From positions 19,196 to 83,195 of the forward strand of contig JAFGHX010000175.1 of assembly GCA_016929905.1 (NCBI GenBank): a stretch of 64,000 nt of DNA. Direction: 5' to 3'. Every line of letters starts with the position of its first letter. Position 1 is the stretch's first letter. Shown here one piece after another: positions 31,900 through 41,124 of the stretch. The DNA is from Kiritimatiellia bacterium (GTDB taxonomy: Bacteria > Verrucomicrobiota > Kiritimatiellia > JAFGHX01). The translations under genes and the position numbers were made by a program. Under the pieces are notes generated by a model that made no database searches, was not told the DNA's origin, and saw only the letters and a program-made list of their open reading frames with translations.

Positions 31900-33771
31900 A
31901 TGCAGAAGGGCAGCTCGAAACTCGGCACCGCCACGATTGAGCCCGCCGGTCCCGTCACGGCCGGGGCGTACGGCACCTGGACGATCACCTACACCGCCGG
32001 CGAAGAGGGCATTGCCGAACGCGGCGAGCTGCGGGTGAACCTGCGGCACGTCCAGGACATGGGTGCGCCGCAGATCAGCGACCCGAAGGCGGCGGGGTAC
32101 CTGAGCCTCCGCTGTTCGGGCAAGGCCAAACCGGAGTTTGTCGACAGGCGCGGGCGCTGGATGCCCTGGCAACAGGGGTTCGCCGTGCGCATGGCGCAGG
32201 CCCCGCTCCTGCCGGGCGAGACGATCACGCTCGTGCTGGGCGACACGAGCGCCGGTTCACCGGGGATCCGGCTCCAGACCTTCGCCGAAGCAAGCTTCGA
32301 GTTCCGTATCAGCGCCGACGCTCTGGGCAACGGCTACCACCGCCTGCTCGACGAGTCGCCGGCCATCGAAATCCGCGGCGGACCACCCGTGACGGCCCGC
32401 GTCTTTGCGCCGTCGATGGCCGTCGCCGGCGAACCGTTCCGGGCCGCCGTGAAGCTGGAGGACCGCTGGGGCAATCCCTCACGAATGTTCGAAGGCAACA
32501 TACGGCTTGAAGGGGAAGACGGCGCATGCTGGGGGTCCGCCTGTACCCGCCGGTTCCAACACGGCGAGTACGGCGCCCACGTCTTTGAAAATCTCGTCGC
32601 GCCCGCTGCCCGCGCCGCCGCACACTACCTCGTCGTTCGTAACGGCGACGGCGTCATGGGCCGAAGCCATGCAATCCGCTGCCTGGCGGCCGCGCCGGAA
32701 CGGCGCGTGTTCTGGGGCGACCTGCACGGGCACACCGAACTCGGCGACGGAACCGGCAGCGTCGACGACTACTATCGATACGCACGCGACGTCGCGCGGC
32801 TCGATTTCTGCGCCGCCTCCGAGGAAGACTACCTGTTCACCGACGCGTCGTGGGTCCGCTTCATCGAGGCGGCCAGACAGTATCACGAACCCGGCCGCTT
32901 CGTGACCTTCCTCGGCTACGAATGGTCCGGCAAGGTGCCCGGCGACCACAACGTGTACTACCTGGACGACACCGGCCCGCTGTTCCGGAGCTCGACGAAA
33001 TACGTCGGCAAGACCGAGTATCTGGAGCTGCACAACGAGGGCGAGAGCCACCCGCTCTGCCGCGAAAACGCCGTCCTGCTCGAAATCGCCGACCTGTACA
33101 AGGCGCTCAAGGGCAAGCGGGCCATGATCATCCCGCACGTCGGCGGCAACAAGACACACCTGCGTTTTCACGACCCGGAACTCGAACCCGCGATCGAGAT
33201 GCACTCGGTGCACGGCTCGTTCGAGTGGTTCGCGATGGAGGCGCTCCAGCGCGGGTACAAGGTCGGCCTCATCGGCGGCGGCGATTCGCACGACGGCCGG
33301 CCCGGCGATGCGCATACCGGCTTCCATTTCGCGAAGGAACACAACGGCCTGATGGGCGTCTATGCACCCGAGCTGACCCGTGAAGCGATCTGGGACGCCA
33401 TCTTCGCCCGGCGCGTCTACGCCACCTCCGGCGAACGGATCCTGCTGGACTTCTCGATGAACGAACACCCCATGGGCGCGCGCGCCCTGCTCGAAAATCC
33501 GCGCACCGAGCGGCAGTTCAGGATCTACGCCGCCGGCCTGGAGAATATCGCCCGGATCCATCTGATCAAGAACAACACCGAACTCGCCTCATGGTCGCCC
33601 GCCACGCGCGAAGCGGCGGTGGACTATGCCGACAGCGGCCAGGACAACCCGTGCGATTTCTACTATGTGCGCGTCACCCAAACCGACCGCGCGAAGGCCT
33701 GGTCCAGCCCCATCTGGGTCGCGAGCCGGCCAGAAGAACTGCACCGGCCGATACGGCTGATGAGTTACTGA
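31900..33771 (+). CDS. DUF3604 / PHP-like metal-dependent protein
   Basis: 623 residues. An N-terminal beta-sandwich region (GTWTITYTAGEEGI; FAPSMAVAGEPFRAAVKLEDRWGNPS) precedes a PHP-type metal domain starting near residue 272: RVFWGDLHGHTELGDGTGS. FCAASEEDYL, MIIPHVGGNK and GGGDSHDGRPG supply further His/Asp ligands. The DUF3604 group occurs widely in marine and PVC bacteria. Its reaction is unknown, probably a phosphoester or other hydrolysis. No signal peptide. The ATG at 31900 follows GGAG. The 3' end overlaps the convergent DUF4038 gene by 7 bp. Confidence 0.8.
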   Translation: MQKGSSKLGTATIEPAGPVTAGAYGTWTITYTAGEEGIAERGELRVNLRHVQDMGAPQISDPKAAGYLSLRCSGKAKPEFVDRRGRWMPWQQGFAVRMAQAPLLPGETITLVLGDTSAGSPGIRLQTFAEASFEFRISADALGNGYHRLLDESPAIEIRGGPPVTARVFAPSMAVAGEPFRAAVKLEDRWGNPSRMFEGNIRLEGEDGACWGSACTRRFQHGEYGAHVFENLVAPAARAAAHYLVVRNGDGVMGRSHAIRCLAAAPERRVFWGDLHGHTELGDGTGSVDDYYRYARDVARLDFCAASEEDYLFTDASWVRFIEAARQYHEPGRFVTFLGYEWSGKVPGDHNVYYLDDTGPLFRSSTKYVGKTEYLELHNEGESHPLCRENAVLLEIADLYKALKGKRAMIIPHVGGNKTHLRFHDPELEPAIEMHSVHGSFEWFAMEALQRGYKVGLIGGGDSHDGRPGDAHTGFHFAKEHNGLMGVYAPELTREAIWDAIFARRVYATSGERILLDFSMNEHPMGARALLENPRTERQFRIYAAGLENIARIHLIKNNTELASWSPATREAAVDYADSGQDNPCDFYYVRVTQTDRAKAWSSPIWVASRPEELHRPIRLMSY

Positions 33772-35048
33772 GCAGCGAGCACCAGCACCCAATCACACCC
33801 CGCCCCGCGGCTCGGCGCGTCAAACGAGGCCGTGGCGGCCGCGGCCTGTTCGCCGATCGCGGTGCGCGCGCCCGTGCGCGGGTCGAACCATTCCGCCTGC
33901 AGCGGACGCCCGGCGCCGAGCTTCTCCAGCTCCAGCGTCACCGAACCGCCCTGCGTCAGATAGACCAGCGCGAAGCTCCCGTCCTGCGCCCGCATGGCAG
34001 CCACATAGGTCTTGTCTTTCGGCGTACCGATCGGCGACGCCACCAGCGTTTGGTCCGGCACGCCTTTCCCGAACGGCACGGACTCCATGAGCGCGCGCAC
34101 ATGCTGCATCTGCGCGCCGCCCTCGTAGGCCATGGCCTCCGTCCAGGTCGGGCTCTTCGGCGGGCAACGGAACTGCCATAGCCCGTCCGCGCCGTACGTA
34201 TGCCCGCACGCGCCGCTGAACAGACACCAGTAGGCTTGCAGCCGCGCGTGCCACGGTGTGATGACTTCCTTGGCCAGGTCCGGCCGCCCCATCCCCTCGT
34301 AGCCCGGTTCCCCGTTCAGCGCAGGCTTCACCGGCGTCATCTGGTAGTCCGCGCTCACGCGACCGGGACACGCGTGGAAGTTGAGCCACGTTTGCTCCAT
34401 GTTGAAATCCAGCCAGTCGTCATGATGGAAGTGTCTCGACGACGAAAAGATGGGATGGATCGTCATCAGATGCCGCCCGCCGTGTCCCGCCTTCAGCCCC
34501 CGCGCGAGGGCGCGAAACAGGGCCAGATGCGCCTCGGTGATCTGTTGGTCTTTCGTCTTCGCCCAGTCCGCCCGGATCTTGCCGTACTCCCCGCACACGA
34601 TCCAGATCACGTGGTTGCGGCCGGCGTAGCGTTGCCCGAGCTGACGCCCGTACTCGTAGTTGTCGTGCGCCGGGTTCGGGAACAGGGTGTTGACGTTGTG
34701 GCCCCACATGGTGGCCAGCGCCACATACAGCCCATTCTCGCCGGCAAGATCCACGATGGCGTCGATATGAGCCCAGTACGCCTCGTGGAGACGGACGGGG
34801 TCCGTGCCCGTGAACGGCTCGTCGCCGCGATAGTTGGCCGTCCCGCCGTGCGTGCGGATTGCCATCGCCTGAACCACGTTGAACCGCTTCGCCGCACGAT
34901 CGGCCATGTACTGCGCGACCTCGGCCGGGTTCATCTTGTACAGGCACCACGCCGTATCGCCCAACCAGAAGAACGGCGCCCCGCCTTCCCGTGCGAGGTG
35001 CCGTCCGCCGTCACTCACCGTCAACCGCGCCAACTGCGCCGCCGCCAT
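33765..35048 (-). CDS. DUF4038 (GH140-like) glycoside hydrolase
   Basis: 427 residues. The opening GGAPFFWLGDTAWCLYKMNPAEVAQYMADRAAKRFNVVQAM is the DUF4038 signature, the domain of GH140 apiosidases. Barrel strands continue with VIWIVCGEYGKI and LNGEPGYEG (candidate catalytic acids at Asp/Glu in these strands). The C-terminal beta-sandwich resembles the family's putative collagen-binding domain (FALVYLTQGGSVTLELEKL, WFDPRTGARTAIGE). No signal peptide. GGAGG is seven bases upstream of the ATG. Substrate could be an apiose- or rhamnogalacturonan-II-type side chain, but that is inference from GH140. Confidence 0.82.
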   Translation of the reverse strand: MAAAQLARLTVSDGGRHLAREGGAPFFWLGDTAWCLYKMNPAEVAQYMADRAAKRFNVVQAMAIRTHGGTANYRGDEPFTGTDPVRLHEAYWAHIDAIVDLAGENGLYVALATMWGHNVNTLFPNPAHDNYEYGRQLGQRYAGRNHVIWIVCGEYGKIRADWAKTKDQQITEAHLALFRALARGLKAGHGGRHLMTIHPIFSSSRHFHHDDWLDFNMEQTWLNFHACPGRVSADYQMTPVKPALNGEPGYEGMGRPDLAKEVITPWHARLQAYWCLFSGACGHTYGADGLWQFRCPPKSPTWTEAMAYEGGAQMQHVRALMESVPFGKGVPDQTLVASPIGTPKDKTYVAAMRAQDGSFALVYLTQGGSVTLELEKLGAGRPLQAEWFDPRTGARTAIGEQAAAATASFDAPSRGAGCDWVLVLAAQ

Positions 35049-35172
35049 CACACACCTCCCATCCTTCCATCCTGTCGCCTTCCGACCCGCCCGCGGACTT
35101 CCGGTCTGCAGCCGAACCGTGAACGGCCGAACTCGGGACCGGGGTCAGTCTTCTCATGCATTGTGGAATATC

Positions 35173-35221
35173 GCCCCAGGCAACGGCAAGCGCCAAGGCA
35201 AATTGGCGGCACATGCCTTGG
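35173..35221 (+). promoter_or_regulatory. Two mutually exclusive hairpins in the histidine-kinase leader
   Basis: The right arm TGCCTTGG (35214-35221, continuing GGGC) can pair with CCAAGGCA (35193-35200) or, with one bulge, with GCCCCAGGCA (35173-35182). The 35049-35295 spacer is otherwise featureless. Either stem would lie about 75 nt before the start codon. Confidence 0.35.
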
Positions 35222-35295
35222 GGCTTGAAATCCAAGCGTTTCCATGTCACGCTCCAGTTGTTCCGGTTTCTGTCAATCAGAGAGGCGTGCCGACC

Positions 35296-37794
35296 ATGAC
35301 ATCTGCTCCCCGCCTGCGCGTGACGGGGCTGCCGCCCGGCAGCCACGTGGGCTTGTTCCTCGAAAGCGACCGCGAGGAAGCCGCCGTCCTGCTCCCCTTC
35401 CTGCGCGAAGCCCTGCGGCGTAACGGGAAGGTGCTCTATGTGACCGACATGCCCGGCCCGGCGCTGGAGGAACGTCTGCGGCAGGCAGGCGCGGACCCTA
35501 AGAGTATCCTCTCGGATGGCGAGGTGAAGATCGTGCCGGCCCGGAAAGTATTCACCCCGGGCAACGTGTTCGATCCGGATTCCGCGCTCCAGGCACTCCG
35601 CGAGGAAGCCCAGGCGGCGGCGCCGGCCGGGCTGCACGCGGTTCTGGACTATGCCTGGCTGGCCGACGCGCCTGCCGGCTCCGAACGGATCATGGAGTTT
35701 GACGCACGCTTGAACGGCCTCGCCGCGGCGCACCGGGCCGTGCTCCTCTGTCAGTTCGACCAGCGGCGAATACCGGCTAACCTCCTCATGTCGCTGCTCG
35801 GCACGCATCCGCTGATCGTCAAGAACGGCGAGCTGGTCCGGAGCTTCTTCTATGTTCAGCCGGAAGAACTGCGCCATGGGGATCGGGTCGATATCGCCCT
35901 GCAACGCTGCCTGAGCGCGCTGCTCGAACGAAAACATGCGGAAGAACGGCTCACGGCTCTCATCGAGAGGAGCCCTGTTCCCACGCTGGCCGTCGACTCG
36001 GCCGGCAACGTGATCTCCTACAACGCGGCCTGTGCGGCGCTGACGGGGTACGCCAGGGAAGAAATCGCCAACGCCAGTGCCCTGCTCGAACACCTGTATC
36101 CGGACCCGGCCTATCGGGAACAGATAACCCGGCACATGGAACTGGCCATGTCCGGGCAGGGCCCCACGGAGCGGACGCACATCATCACGCGCGGGGACGG
36201 GACGCGCAAGACCATCGAGATCAAGCTCTCCTTCCACGACGACGGCCACGTCGCACAGCTGATCGACGTCACCGAACGCGAAAAGGCCCAGGAACAGCTC
36301 AAGCAAGCCAAGGAATTCCTGGACAAAGCCGTGAACGCTATTCACGACCCCTTCTTCGTCAAGGACGAACAACACCGATGGGTCCTGCTCAACGACGCGG
36401 CCTGCCGAGGAATGGGGCGGCCCCGCGAAGAGCTGATCGGCAAGACCAATTACGACCTGTTCGACAAAGAATACGCCGACGCGCATTGGGCGGCCGACAC
36501 GCGCGTGTTCGAGCACGGCGGGCTCGACATCAGCGAGCAACGGCGCCCGTGGCGGGACAGCGATCGGATCGTGTCCGTGGCCAAGAACGTCTTCACGGAT
36601 TCGGTGACCGGCAAGCGTTTCATCGCCGGGACCAGCAGGGACATCACGGAGATCAAACGCACCGAAGAGGCGCTTCGCGAGAGCCAGGCCAACTACGACA
36701 GGCTGGCCGAACACGTGACCGACTTCATCTGGGCGGTGCGGGTGGACGCGTCCGCCGAACCCCGCTTCACATTCGTGACCCCCAGTATCGAAAAACTGCT
36801 CGGATACAAACCGGAAGATGCGGCCCAATTGCGAATGGCGGACATCCTGACCCCAAAATCGCTGCAGATCGTCCAAGATGATCTCCAGGCGGAAAGATCC
36901 CGCGGAGAACGCAGCCCCCGCGTCGCATCCCGCACATTTGAACTGGAGCTGGTCCGCAAAGACGCCTCCGCGGTGTGGTGCGAATGCACCGTCTCCTTCG
37001 TCCATGGCCCGAACGGCGCCGTGACCGAGATCTTCGGCGTCACACGCGACAGATCCGAACGCAAACGCATGGAGAGCGAGTTGCGCAAGATGACGGGCGA
37101 GTTGGTGCAGGCCGGCAAGTTGGCGGCGATCGGCCAGCTCGCCGCCGGGCTGTGCCACGAATTGAACCAGCCGTTGACCGCGATGCAAACCTACATCGAA
37201 AACGCCGCCGAACTGCTCAAGCGCGGCGAGCCGAACAGCGTTGCGTCCAATCTCGACCTCGTCTCCGGCCTGCTCCAGCGCGCCGCCGAGATCGTACGGC
37301 GGCTCAAGACGCTCTCACGCAAGACGCCGGAGCGCCGGGAACCGGTCTCCCTCAACGACGTCGTCCAGACCGTCTGTCTCTTCCTCCTGGGACGCGCGGA
37401 ACGTGAAACGGCCGACATCCTCCTCGATCTCACGCAAGAGGATTTCGTCGTCTCGGGTGACGTCGTCCAGCTCGAGCAGGTGTGCATGAATCTGATCGGC
37501 AACGCGCTCGACGCCGTGCAGGGCATGCCGGAGCGCAAGGTCTATGTGTCCACTCGGGGCACAAAGAAACGGGTGAGGCTTTCCGTCCGCGACACCGGGC
37601 CCGGGATTCCGAAGGACACACTGCCGAAGCTGTTCGAGCCGTTCTTCACCGTGAAGCCGGACGGACTCGGGCTCGGCCTGCCCATCTCTCAGAAGATCGT
37701 GAAAGCGCACGGCGGCACCCTCAAAGCCGCCAATCACCCCGGCGGCGGCGCCGCCTTTACCGTGAGCCTGCCTCTGTGTGCGCCGGCGCCGTAG
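35296..37794 (+). CDS. MEDS-PAS-PAS-PAS histidine kinase (orphan)
   Basis: 832 residues. Residues about 1-205 match the MEDS sensory domain (GSHVGLFLESDREEAAVLLPFLREALRRNGKVLYV; CQFDQRRIPANLLMSLLGTHP), found with DcmR-type methanogen/methylotroph sensors. Three PAS domains follow at about 228-345, 350-465 and 470-595. Then come the dimerisation box with phospho-acceptor H621 in CHELNQPLTAMQ and the ATPase boxes NLIGNALDAV, DTGPGIP, FEPFFTVKPDGLGLGL. No transmembrane segment, so a soluble sensor. No response regulator is adjacent. The Shine-Dalgarno is weak. Confidence 0.88.
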   Translation: MTSAPRLRVTGLPPGSHVGLFLESDREEAAVLLPFLREALRRNGKVLYVTDMPGPALEERLRQAGADPKSILSDGEVKIVPARKVFTPGNVFDPDSALQALREEAQAAAPAGLHAVLDYAWLADAPAGSERIMEFDARLNGLAAAHRAVLLCQFDQRRIPANLLMSLLGTHPLIVKNGELVRSFFYVQPEELRHGDRVDIALQRCLSALLERKHAEERLTALIERSPVPTLAVDSAGNVISYNAACAALTGYAREEIANASALLEHLYPDPAYREQITRHMELAMSGQGPTERTHIITRGDGTRKTIEIKLSFHDDGHVAQLIDVTEREKAQEQLKQAKEFLDKAVNAIHDPFFVKDEQHRWVLLNDAACRGMGRPREELIGKTNYDLFDKEYADAHWAADTRVFEHGGLDISEQRRPWRDSDRIVSVAKNVFTDSVTGKRFIAGTSRDITEIKRTEEALRESQANYDRLAEHVTDFIWAVRVDASAEPRFTFVTPSIEKLLGYKPEDAAQLRMADILTPKSLQIVQDDLQAERSRGERSPRVASRTFELELVRKDASAVWCECTVSFVHGPNGAVTEIFGVTRDRSERKRMESELRKMTGELVQAGKLAAIGQLAAGLCHELNQPLTAMQTYIENAAELLKRGEPNSVASNLDLVSGLLQRAAEIVRRLKTLSRKTPERREPVSLNDVVQTVCLFLLGRAERETADILLDLTQEDFVVSGDVVQLEQVCMNLIGNALDAVQGMPERKVYVSTRGTKKRVRLSVRDTGPGIPKDTLPKLFEPFFTVKPDGLGLGLPISQKIVKAHGGTLKAANHPGGGAAFTVSLPLCAPAP

Positions 37795-37813
37795 GCGCCG
37801 GCTCGCGCGGACG

Positions 37814-38635
37814 TCAGGCGCGGCCCCCGTACTGAACCTTTTCCAACCCCACCGGCTCCATGGCTCCGCCCGCCACCGCCCTGTTGCGCAGAACGCCAAT
37901 GCCCTCAAACTCGATTTCCACCACATCGCCCGGGCTCATCGGCCCAACCCCGCATGCCGTGCCGGTCTGGATCAGATCGCCGGGCCGGAGGGTGTAGGTC
38001 GTCGAGATATCCGCCACCATCTCCGCTGCCGAGAACAACATCTCGGACGTGTTCGAATCCTGACGCACCACGCCGTTGACGCGTGTCCGCCACGCCACGC
38101 TCGCCGGGTCCAGATCCGTCACCAGGCACGGGCCGACAGGGCAGAAGGTTTCGTAGGCGCGCACCCCCTTGCCCTTGACCCCGGCCGGCGGTTGGCCCTT
38201 GGCCCAGGCATTATGCACGATCGTGTAACCGAGGATGCCGGCCGACGCTTCCTCTGCCGTCACGTGCTCGCAAACGCGCCGCATGACGATCGCCAGCTCA
38301 CCGCTGAAGTCCACCCGCGCCTCCTGCTCCGGCAACCGGATCAGATCGCCCGGACCGGCCAGCGCCCGAACATCGATGTAGAATTTGTCGCCCTCGCCCG
38401 GCTTGGTCGGAATGCGCAACCCGTTCTCCGTGCACCGCGAGGCGTAGTTGGCGCCAATCGACACGATCCGCTTCGGCTCACACGGCGGGAGCAGACGGAT
38501 CGTCTCAAGCCCGCCAACGGCCCTCGCTTTCCCGATGTCCCCCGCGTAGACGTCCCCCTCAATGGCGTACACCCAGTCGTCCTCCAGAATCCCGTATTCG
38601 GGTGTGCCGTTTGTCTGATAGCGCACCAGTTTCAT
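37814..38635 (-). CDS. Fumarylacetoacetate hydrolase-family protein
   Basis: 273 residues. The catalytic domain starts near residue 55 (RIVSIGANYASRCTENG). It has the metal ligands DFSGELAIVM (Asp/Glu) and ILGYTIVHNAWAKG, and the closing GDLIQTGTACGVGPMSPGDVVEIEFEGIG typical of the FAH fold. Members hydrolyse acylpyruvates or dehydrate/hydrolyse keto sugar acids such as 2,4-diketo-3-deoxy acids. It lies 75 bp downstream of the RraA-family gene on the same strand, a pairing seen in sugar-acid breakdown. Start ATG has AGGAG upstream. Confidence 0.88.
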   Translation of the reverse strand: MKLVRYQTNGTPEYGILEDDWVYAIEGDVYAGDIGKARAVGGLETIRLLPPCEPKRIVSIGANYASRCTENGLRIPTKPGEGDKFYIDVRALAGPGDLIRLPEQEARVDFSGELAIVMRRVCEHVTAEEASAGILGYTIVHNAWAKGQPPAGVKGKGVRAYETFCPVGPCLVTDLDPASVAWRTRVNGVVRQDSNTSEMLFSAAEMVADISTTYTLRPGDLIQTGTACGVGPMSPGDVVEIEFEGIGVLRNRAVAGGAMEPVGLEKVQYGGRA

Positions 38636-38710
38636 GGGGCTCCTCCCTATCCGGCGGTCGAAGCAGGCCGGGCGGTCTCGCTGGGCCATGCGCGGCCGGG
38701 GACGGCCGCG

Positions 38711-39400
38711 CTACCGCCGGCGAACCACGTGCGCGAATTTCGGATGCCGCTGATACACCTCCGCCCGATCCTTCCCCTCGCGCAGCTCCTGCCGGATCTC
38801 GACCTCGATCTCCTCGAGCCGTTCCGCGAGCGGGAGGACTTCTTCCACCCGGTCCTTGGGTACGACAACCACGCCGTCCGCGTCGCCGAGCACGAAATCG
38901 CCGGGCGCCACCGCCACCTTCTCCTCGACCTGCCCGTCCAGCAGCACAGGGTCCAGGCTCAGCGCGGTGTCAAATCGGCCCGAACAAATCACCGGCGTTA
39001 CAAAACGGCAGAATGTCGGAAACCCCATATCGATGCAGGGCTTCGCATCGCGGGTCCCGCCGTCGGTGACAAAGCCCCGCGCGCCTTTCATCTGCACCGT
39101 GAGCGCCGTGTTCTCGCCCCAAGGCCCCGACACGCAATGGCCATTGGTGGCCAGCACGACCACGCAACCGGGTGTGACCTGCCGATACCACGGACCCGTG
39201 GGCGTTTGCGTCCTGATGTTGGAATCGCCCTTCTGCGTCAATGTGAACGCCGGCCCCGCCACTGCCATGTCCGTCGCCAACGGCACGATCGCCGAACTGA
39301 GCGCCTGGTTGGAGTAGCCCATCTTGTCCAGGATGTCGTACACAACCGCCGAAGAGAGCCTCTCGTAGCGGCCGATGAGTTCCGCTCGTGCGATAGTCAT
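38711..39400 (-). CDS. RraA-family aldolase (HMG/CHA aldolase-like)
   Basis: 229 residues. YDILDKMGYSNQAL, the loop WGENTALTVQMKGARGFVTDGGTRDAK (Arg-Asp metal/substrate site) and VAPGDFVLGDADGVVVVP match the RraA/4-hydroxy-4-methyl-2-oxoglutarate aldolase family. Family members cleave 4-carboxy-4-hydroxy-2-oxo acids to pyruvate; others decarboxylate oxaloacetate. With the FAH gene downstream it probably handles a keto sugar acid. GGAGGG precedes the ATG. The stated product is family-level only. Confidence 0.87.
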   Translation of the reverse strand: MTIARAELIGRYERLSSAVVYDILDKMGYSNQALSSAIVPLATDMAVAGPAFTLTQKGDSNIRTQTPTGPWYRQVTPGCVVVLATNGHCVSGPWGENTALTVQMKGARGFVTDGGTRDAKPCIDMGFPTFCRFVTPVICSGRFDTALSLDPVLLDGQVEEKVAVAPGDFVLGDADGVVVVPKDRVEEVLPLAERLEEIEVEIRQELREGKDRAEVYQRHPKFAHVVRRR

Positions 39401-39489
39401 GGTTCCCTCCTGACACCGGGCATGCGCGCATGCCGGCAGATAATCTCACGCGGCGAGTGGCGCAGGCAGGCCCCGCTGTGGCGGGGTAA

Positions 39490-39507
39490 GAATGCCTCCG
39501 CTACTCC
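39490..39507. repeat. Dispersed word GAATGCCTCCGCTACTCC at a stop codon, copy 2
   Basis: Same 18-bp word as at 6303-6320 with one mismatch, and again the CTA inside it is the minus-strand stop codon (39501-39503) of a TIM-barrel hydrolase gene. Confidence 0.55.
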
Positions 39508-41012
39508 CCACACAGCACCACGGCCCACGGCCGCGCGTCCGGCGCCGTCAGATCGACCGGGCCGCCGCCTGCAAGCGTTCCCGCCTCCTGCCAGCGGCCG
39601 TTCTCAATGTCCAGCCACCGCACGCGGAGATCGCCCGATGCCTCGGCCAGATCGAGCTTCACGGAATGCCCGGCCACGCCCGTAAAGTACACGGCGTATT
39701 GCCGGCCCGGTTCCGCCAACACGTACGCTTCGTTCTCCTCACGCTCGCCCAAGAGATCATTGCGGGGTTCCGTGCAAAAGATGTCGAGCGCGTCCGCCAG
39801 CATCCGCATGCTCTTGATGTCCACCTGCGCGCGCGGCGTCAAGCCCAAGCCGCGCGGATCGGCAAACCATGTCACGCGGTGATGCCGTACGCTTGCCGCC
39901 CCTCCAAAAATGTTGCGCCAGAACCGCCGCGACGCCTCATCCGGCGTTTCCCTGATCTCCTTGTCGCCGTACGCCGTACCGGTCGGCCAATTCCATTTGT
40001 AGAGCTTCACATGGTTGATCGGACGCGGGCCATGCTGTAGGACCTTGGACCGGTACCAGATCAGGTTGTCGTAGTGCAACTGGCCCGCATTTCCGTTGTT
40101 CTGCGAAATGTCGCAGAAGGTGTACAACTCAGAACGCAGTATCGGGTAATGAACCTCCGGGTTGTTCCAGTTCCGGAACTCGGCAAAAATCGTCTCCGCG
40201 CCCCAGCTCGGCTCGTGAAAACGGCGGCTGTCGCAGACGTGAACCTGCTTTCCCCGCTTTGCCGCGGCGCGGTGCACGAAATCAGCCCAGAAGTCACTCA
40301 CCTCAAACGGTAACGGGCTTTCATTATCGATCTGGTACAGAACATGATCGTACGACAGCGTCAGATCCAACATGCGACCGATGTAGCGCTCCTGATAATC
40401 GCGCAAGACCGGCTGGCCCCTCGCTTCCGTCACGGCCAGCCAAAACACGCTGGACCAACTCTCCTTCTCGCCCAATCCCGTCGACGCCCCCGTGTAGTTC
40501 GCATTGTTCGCCGGATTGTACGGATGATGCGGCCAGCCCGCGCACGTGATCGCGGCCACGTCCCACAGCTCCAGTTGCACGATGATCTCACGTGCAGACG
40601 TCTCATCCAGGAATACGCGCAGCCTTTCCCAGTATTCCTCATTCCAGCGCGCCAGGTCGTACGTGCCGTCCGCTCGCTTCTCGAAGGCATAGACGCAGCC
40701 CTCGTCCGTGTAGCCGATCCGGTTCCCCTCCGCGTCGTAACAGTTCGTACGGGAACTCATCGTGTTGCGCACGTAGTTGCCCCCAACCGATGCCAACACG
40801 TCCAAATGCTCCCTCAGCCGCGGCCGAGCCCCCGCCCATTGAAACAGGTTGTCGTCGTTCGAGCCGCCCAGCAATAGAATCGGCTTCCCTTTGTACTGCC
40901 AATACATGGGATTGCGCTCGAACGGCCGAATCCCATCAGCCCCTCCCGAGGCGGTATCCGGAGCCGACCCGGCCTTTGCGCCTTTCTTCCGTTTCACTCT
41001 TGACGCCCCCAT
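39501..41012 (-). CDS. TIM-barrel glycoside hydrolase-like protein
   Basis: 503 residues. YWQYKGKPILLLGGSNDDNLFQW, HLDVLASVGGNYVRNTMSSR and IIVQLELWDVAAIT are barrel strands like those of GH5-type enzymes. YQIDNESPLPFEV places a Glu after Asn at the usual acid/base position. The C-terminal 90 residues form a small beta domain (YAVYFTGVAGHSVKLDLAEASGDLRVRWLDIENG). No signal peptide; the N-terminus is basic. I do not recognise a named CAZy family with confidence. It is divergent from the 41125-44871 operon across candidate FadR-type operators, so it is probably co-regulated with it. Confidence 0.65.
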   Translation of the reverse strand: MGASRVKRKKGAKAGSAPDTASGGADGIRPFERNPMYWQYKGKPILLLGGSNDDNLFQWAGARPRLREHLDVLASVGGNYVRNTMSSRTNCYDAEGNRIGYTDEGCVYAFEKRADGTYDLARWNEEYWERLRVFLDETSAREIIVQLELWDVAAITCAGWPHHPYNPANNANYTGASTGLGEKESWSSVFWLAVTEARGQPVLRDYQERYIGRMLDLTLSYDHVLYQIDNESPLPFEVSDFWADFVHRAAAKRGKQVHVCDSRRFHEPSWGAETIFAEFRNWNNPEVHYPILRSELYTFCDISQNNGNAGQLHYDNLIWYRSKVLQHGPRPINHVKLYKWNWPTGTAYGDKEIRETPDEASRRFWRNIFGGAASVRHHRVTWFADPRGLGLTPRAQVDIKSMRMLADALDIFCTEPRNDLLGEREENEAYVLAEPGRQYAVYFTGVAGHSVKLDLAEASGDLRVRWLDIENGRWQEAGTLAGGGPVDLTAPDARPWAVVLCGE

Positions 41013-41020
41013 GCCTGTTC

Positions 41021-41062
41021 GTTAACCTGAAATTGGTCCTACCAGTGGACCAGTTAACCAGT
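41021..41062. promoter_or_regulatory. FadR/PdhR-type operator cluster in divergent region
   Basis: TTGGT-CCT-ACCAG (41033-41045) contains the TGGT-N3-ACCA palindrome usual for FadR-subfamily GntR regulators. It continues into three direct repeats of ACCAGT at 41041, 41049 and 41057 (8-bp period). GTTAACC flanks both ends (41021-41027 and 41053-41059). The site lies 10-50 bp from one start codon and 60-100 bp from the other. The FadR-type gene at 44113 ends the downstream operon. Confidence 0.6.
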
Positions 41063-41124
41063 AGCGGGATCGCGGGGATTTGTCAAGAGGGTTCGATGAA
41101 ATCGGCTTGAGCGGAGTCGAATGG

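Noticed and set aside
35011..37188. Minus-strand 725-codon frame opposite the histidine kinase
   Set aside because: Antisense to conserved H, N, G1 and G2 boxes; no start site or domain of its own.
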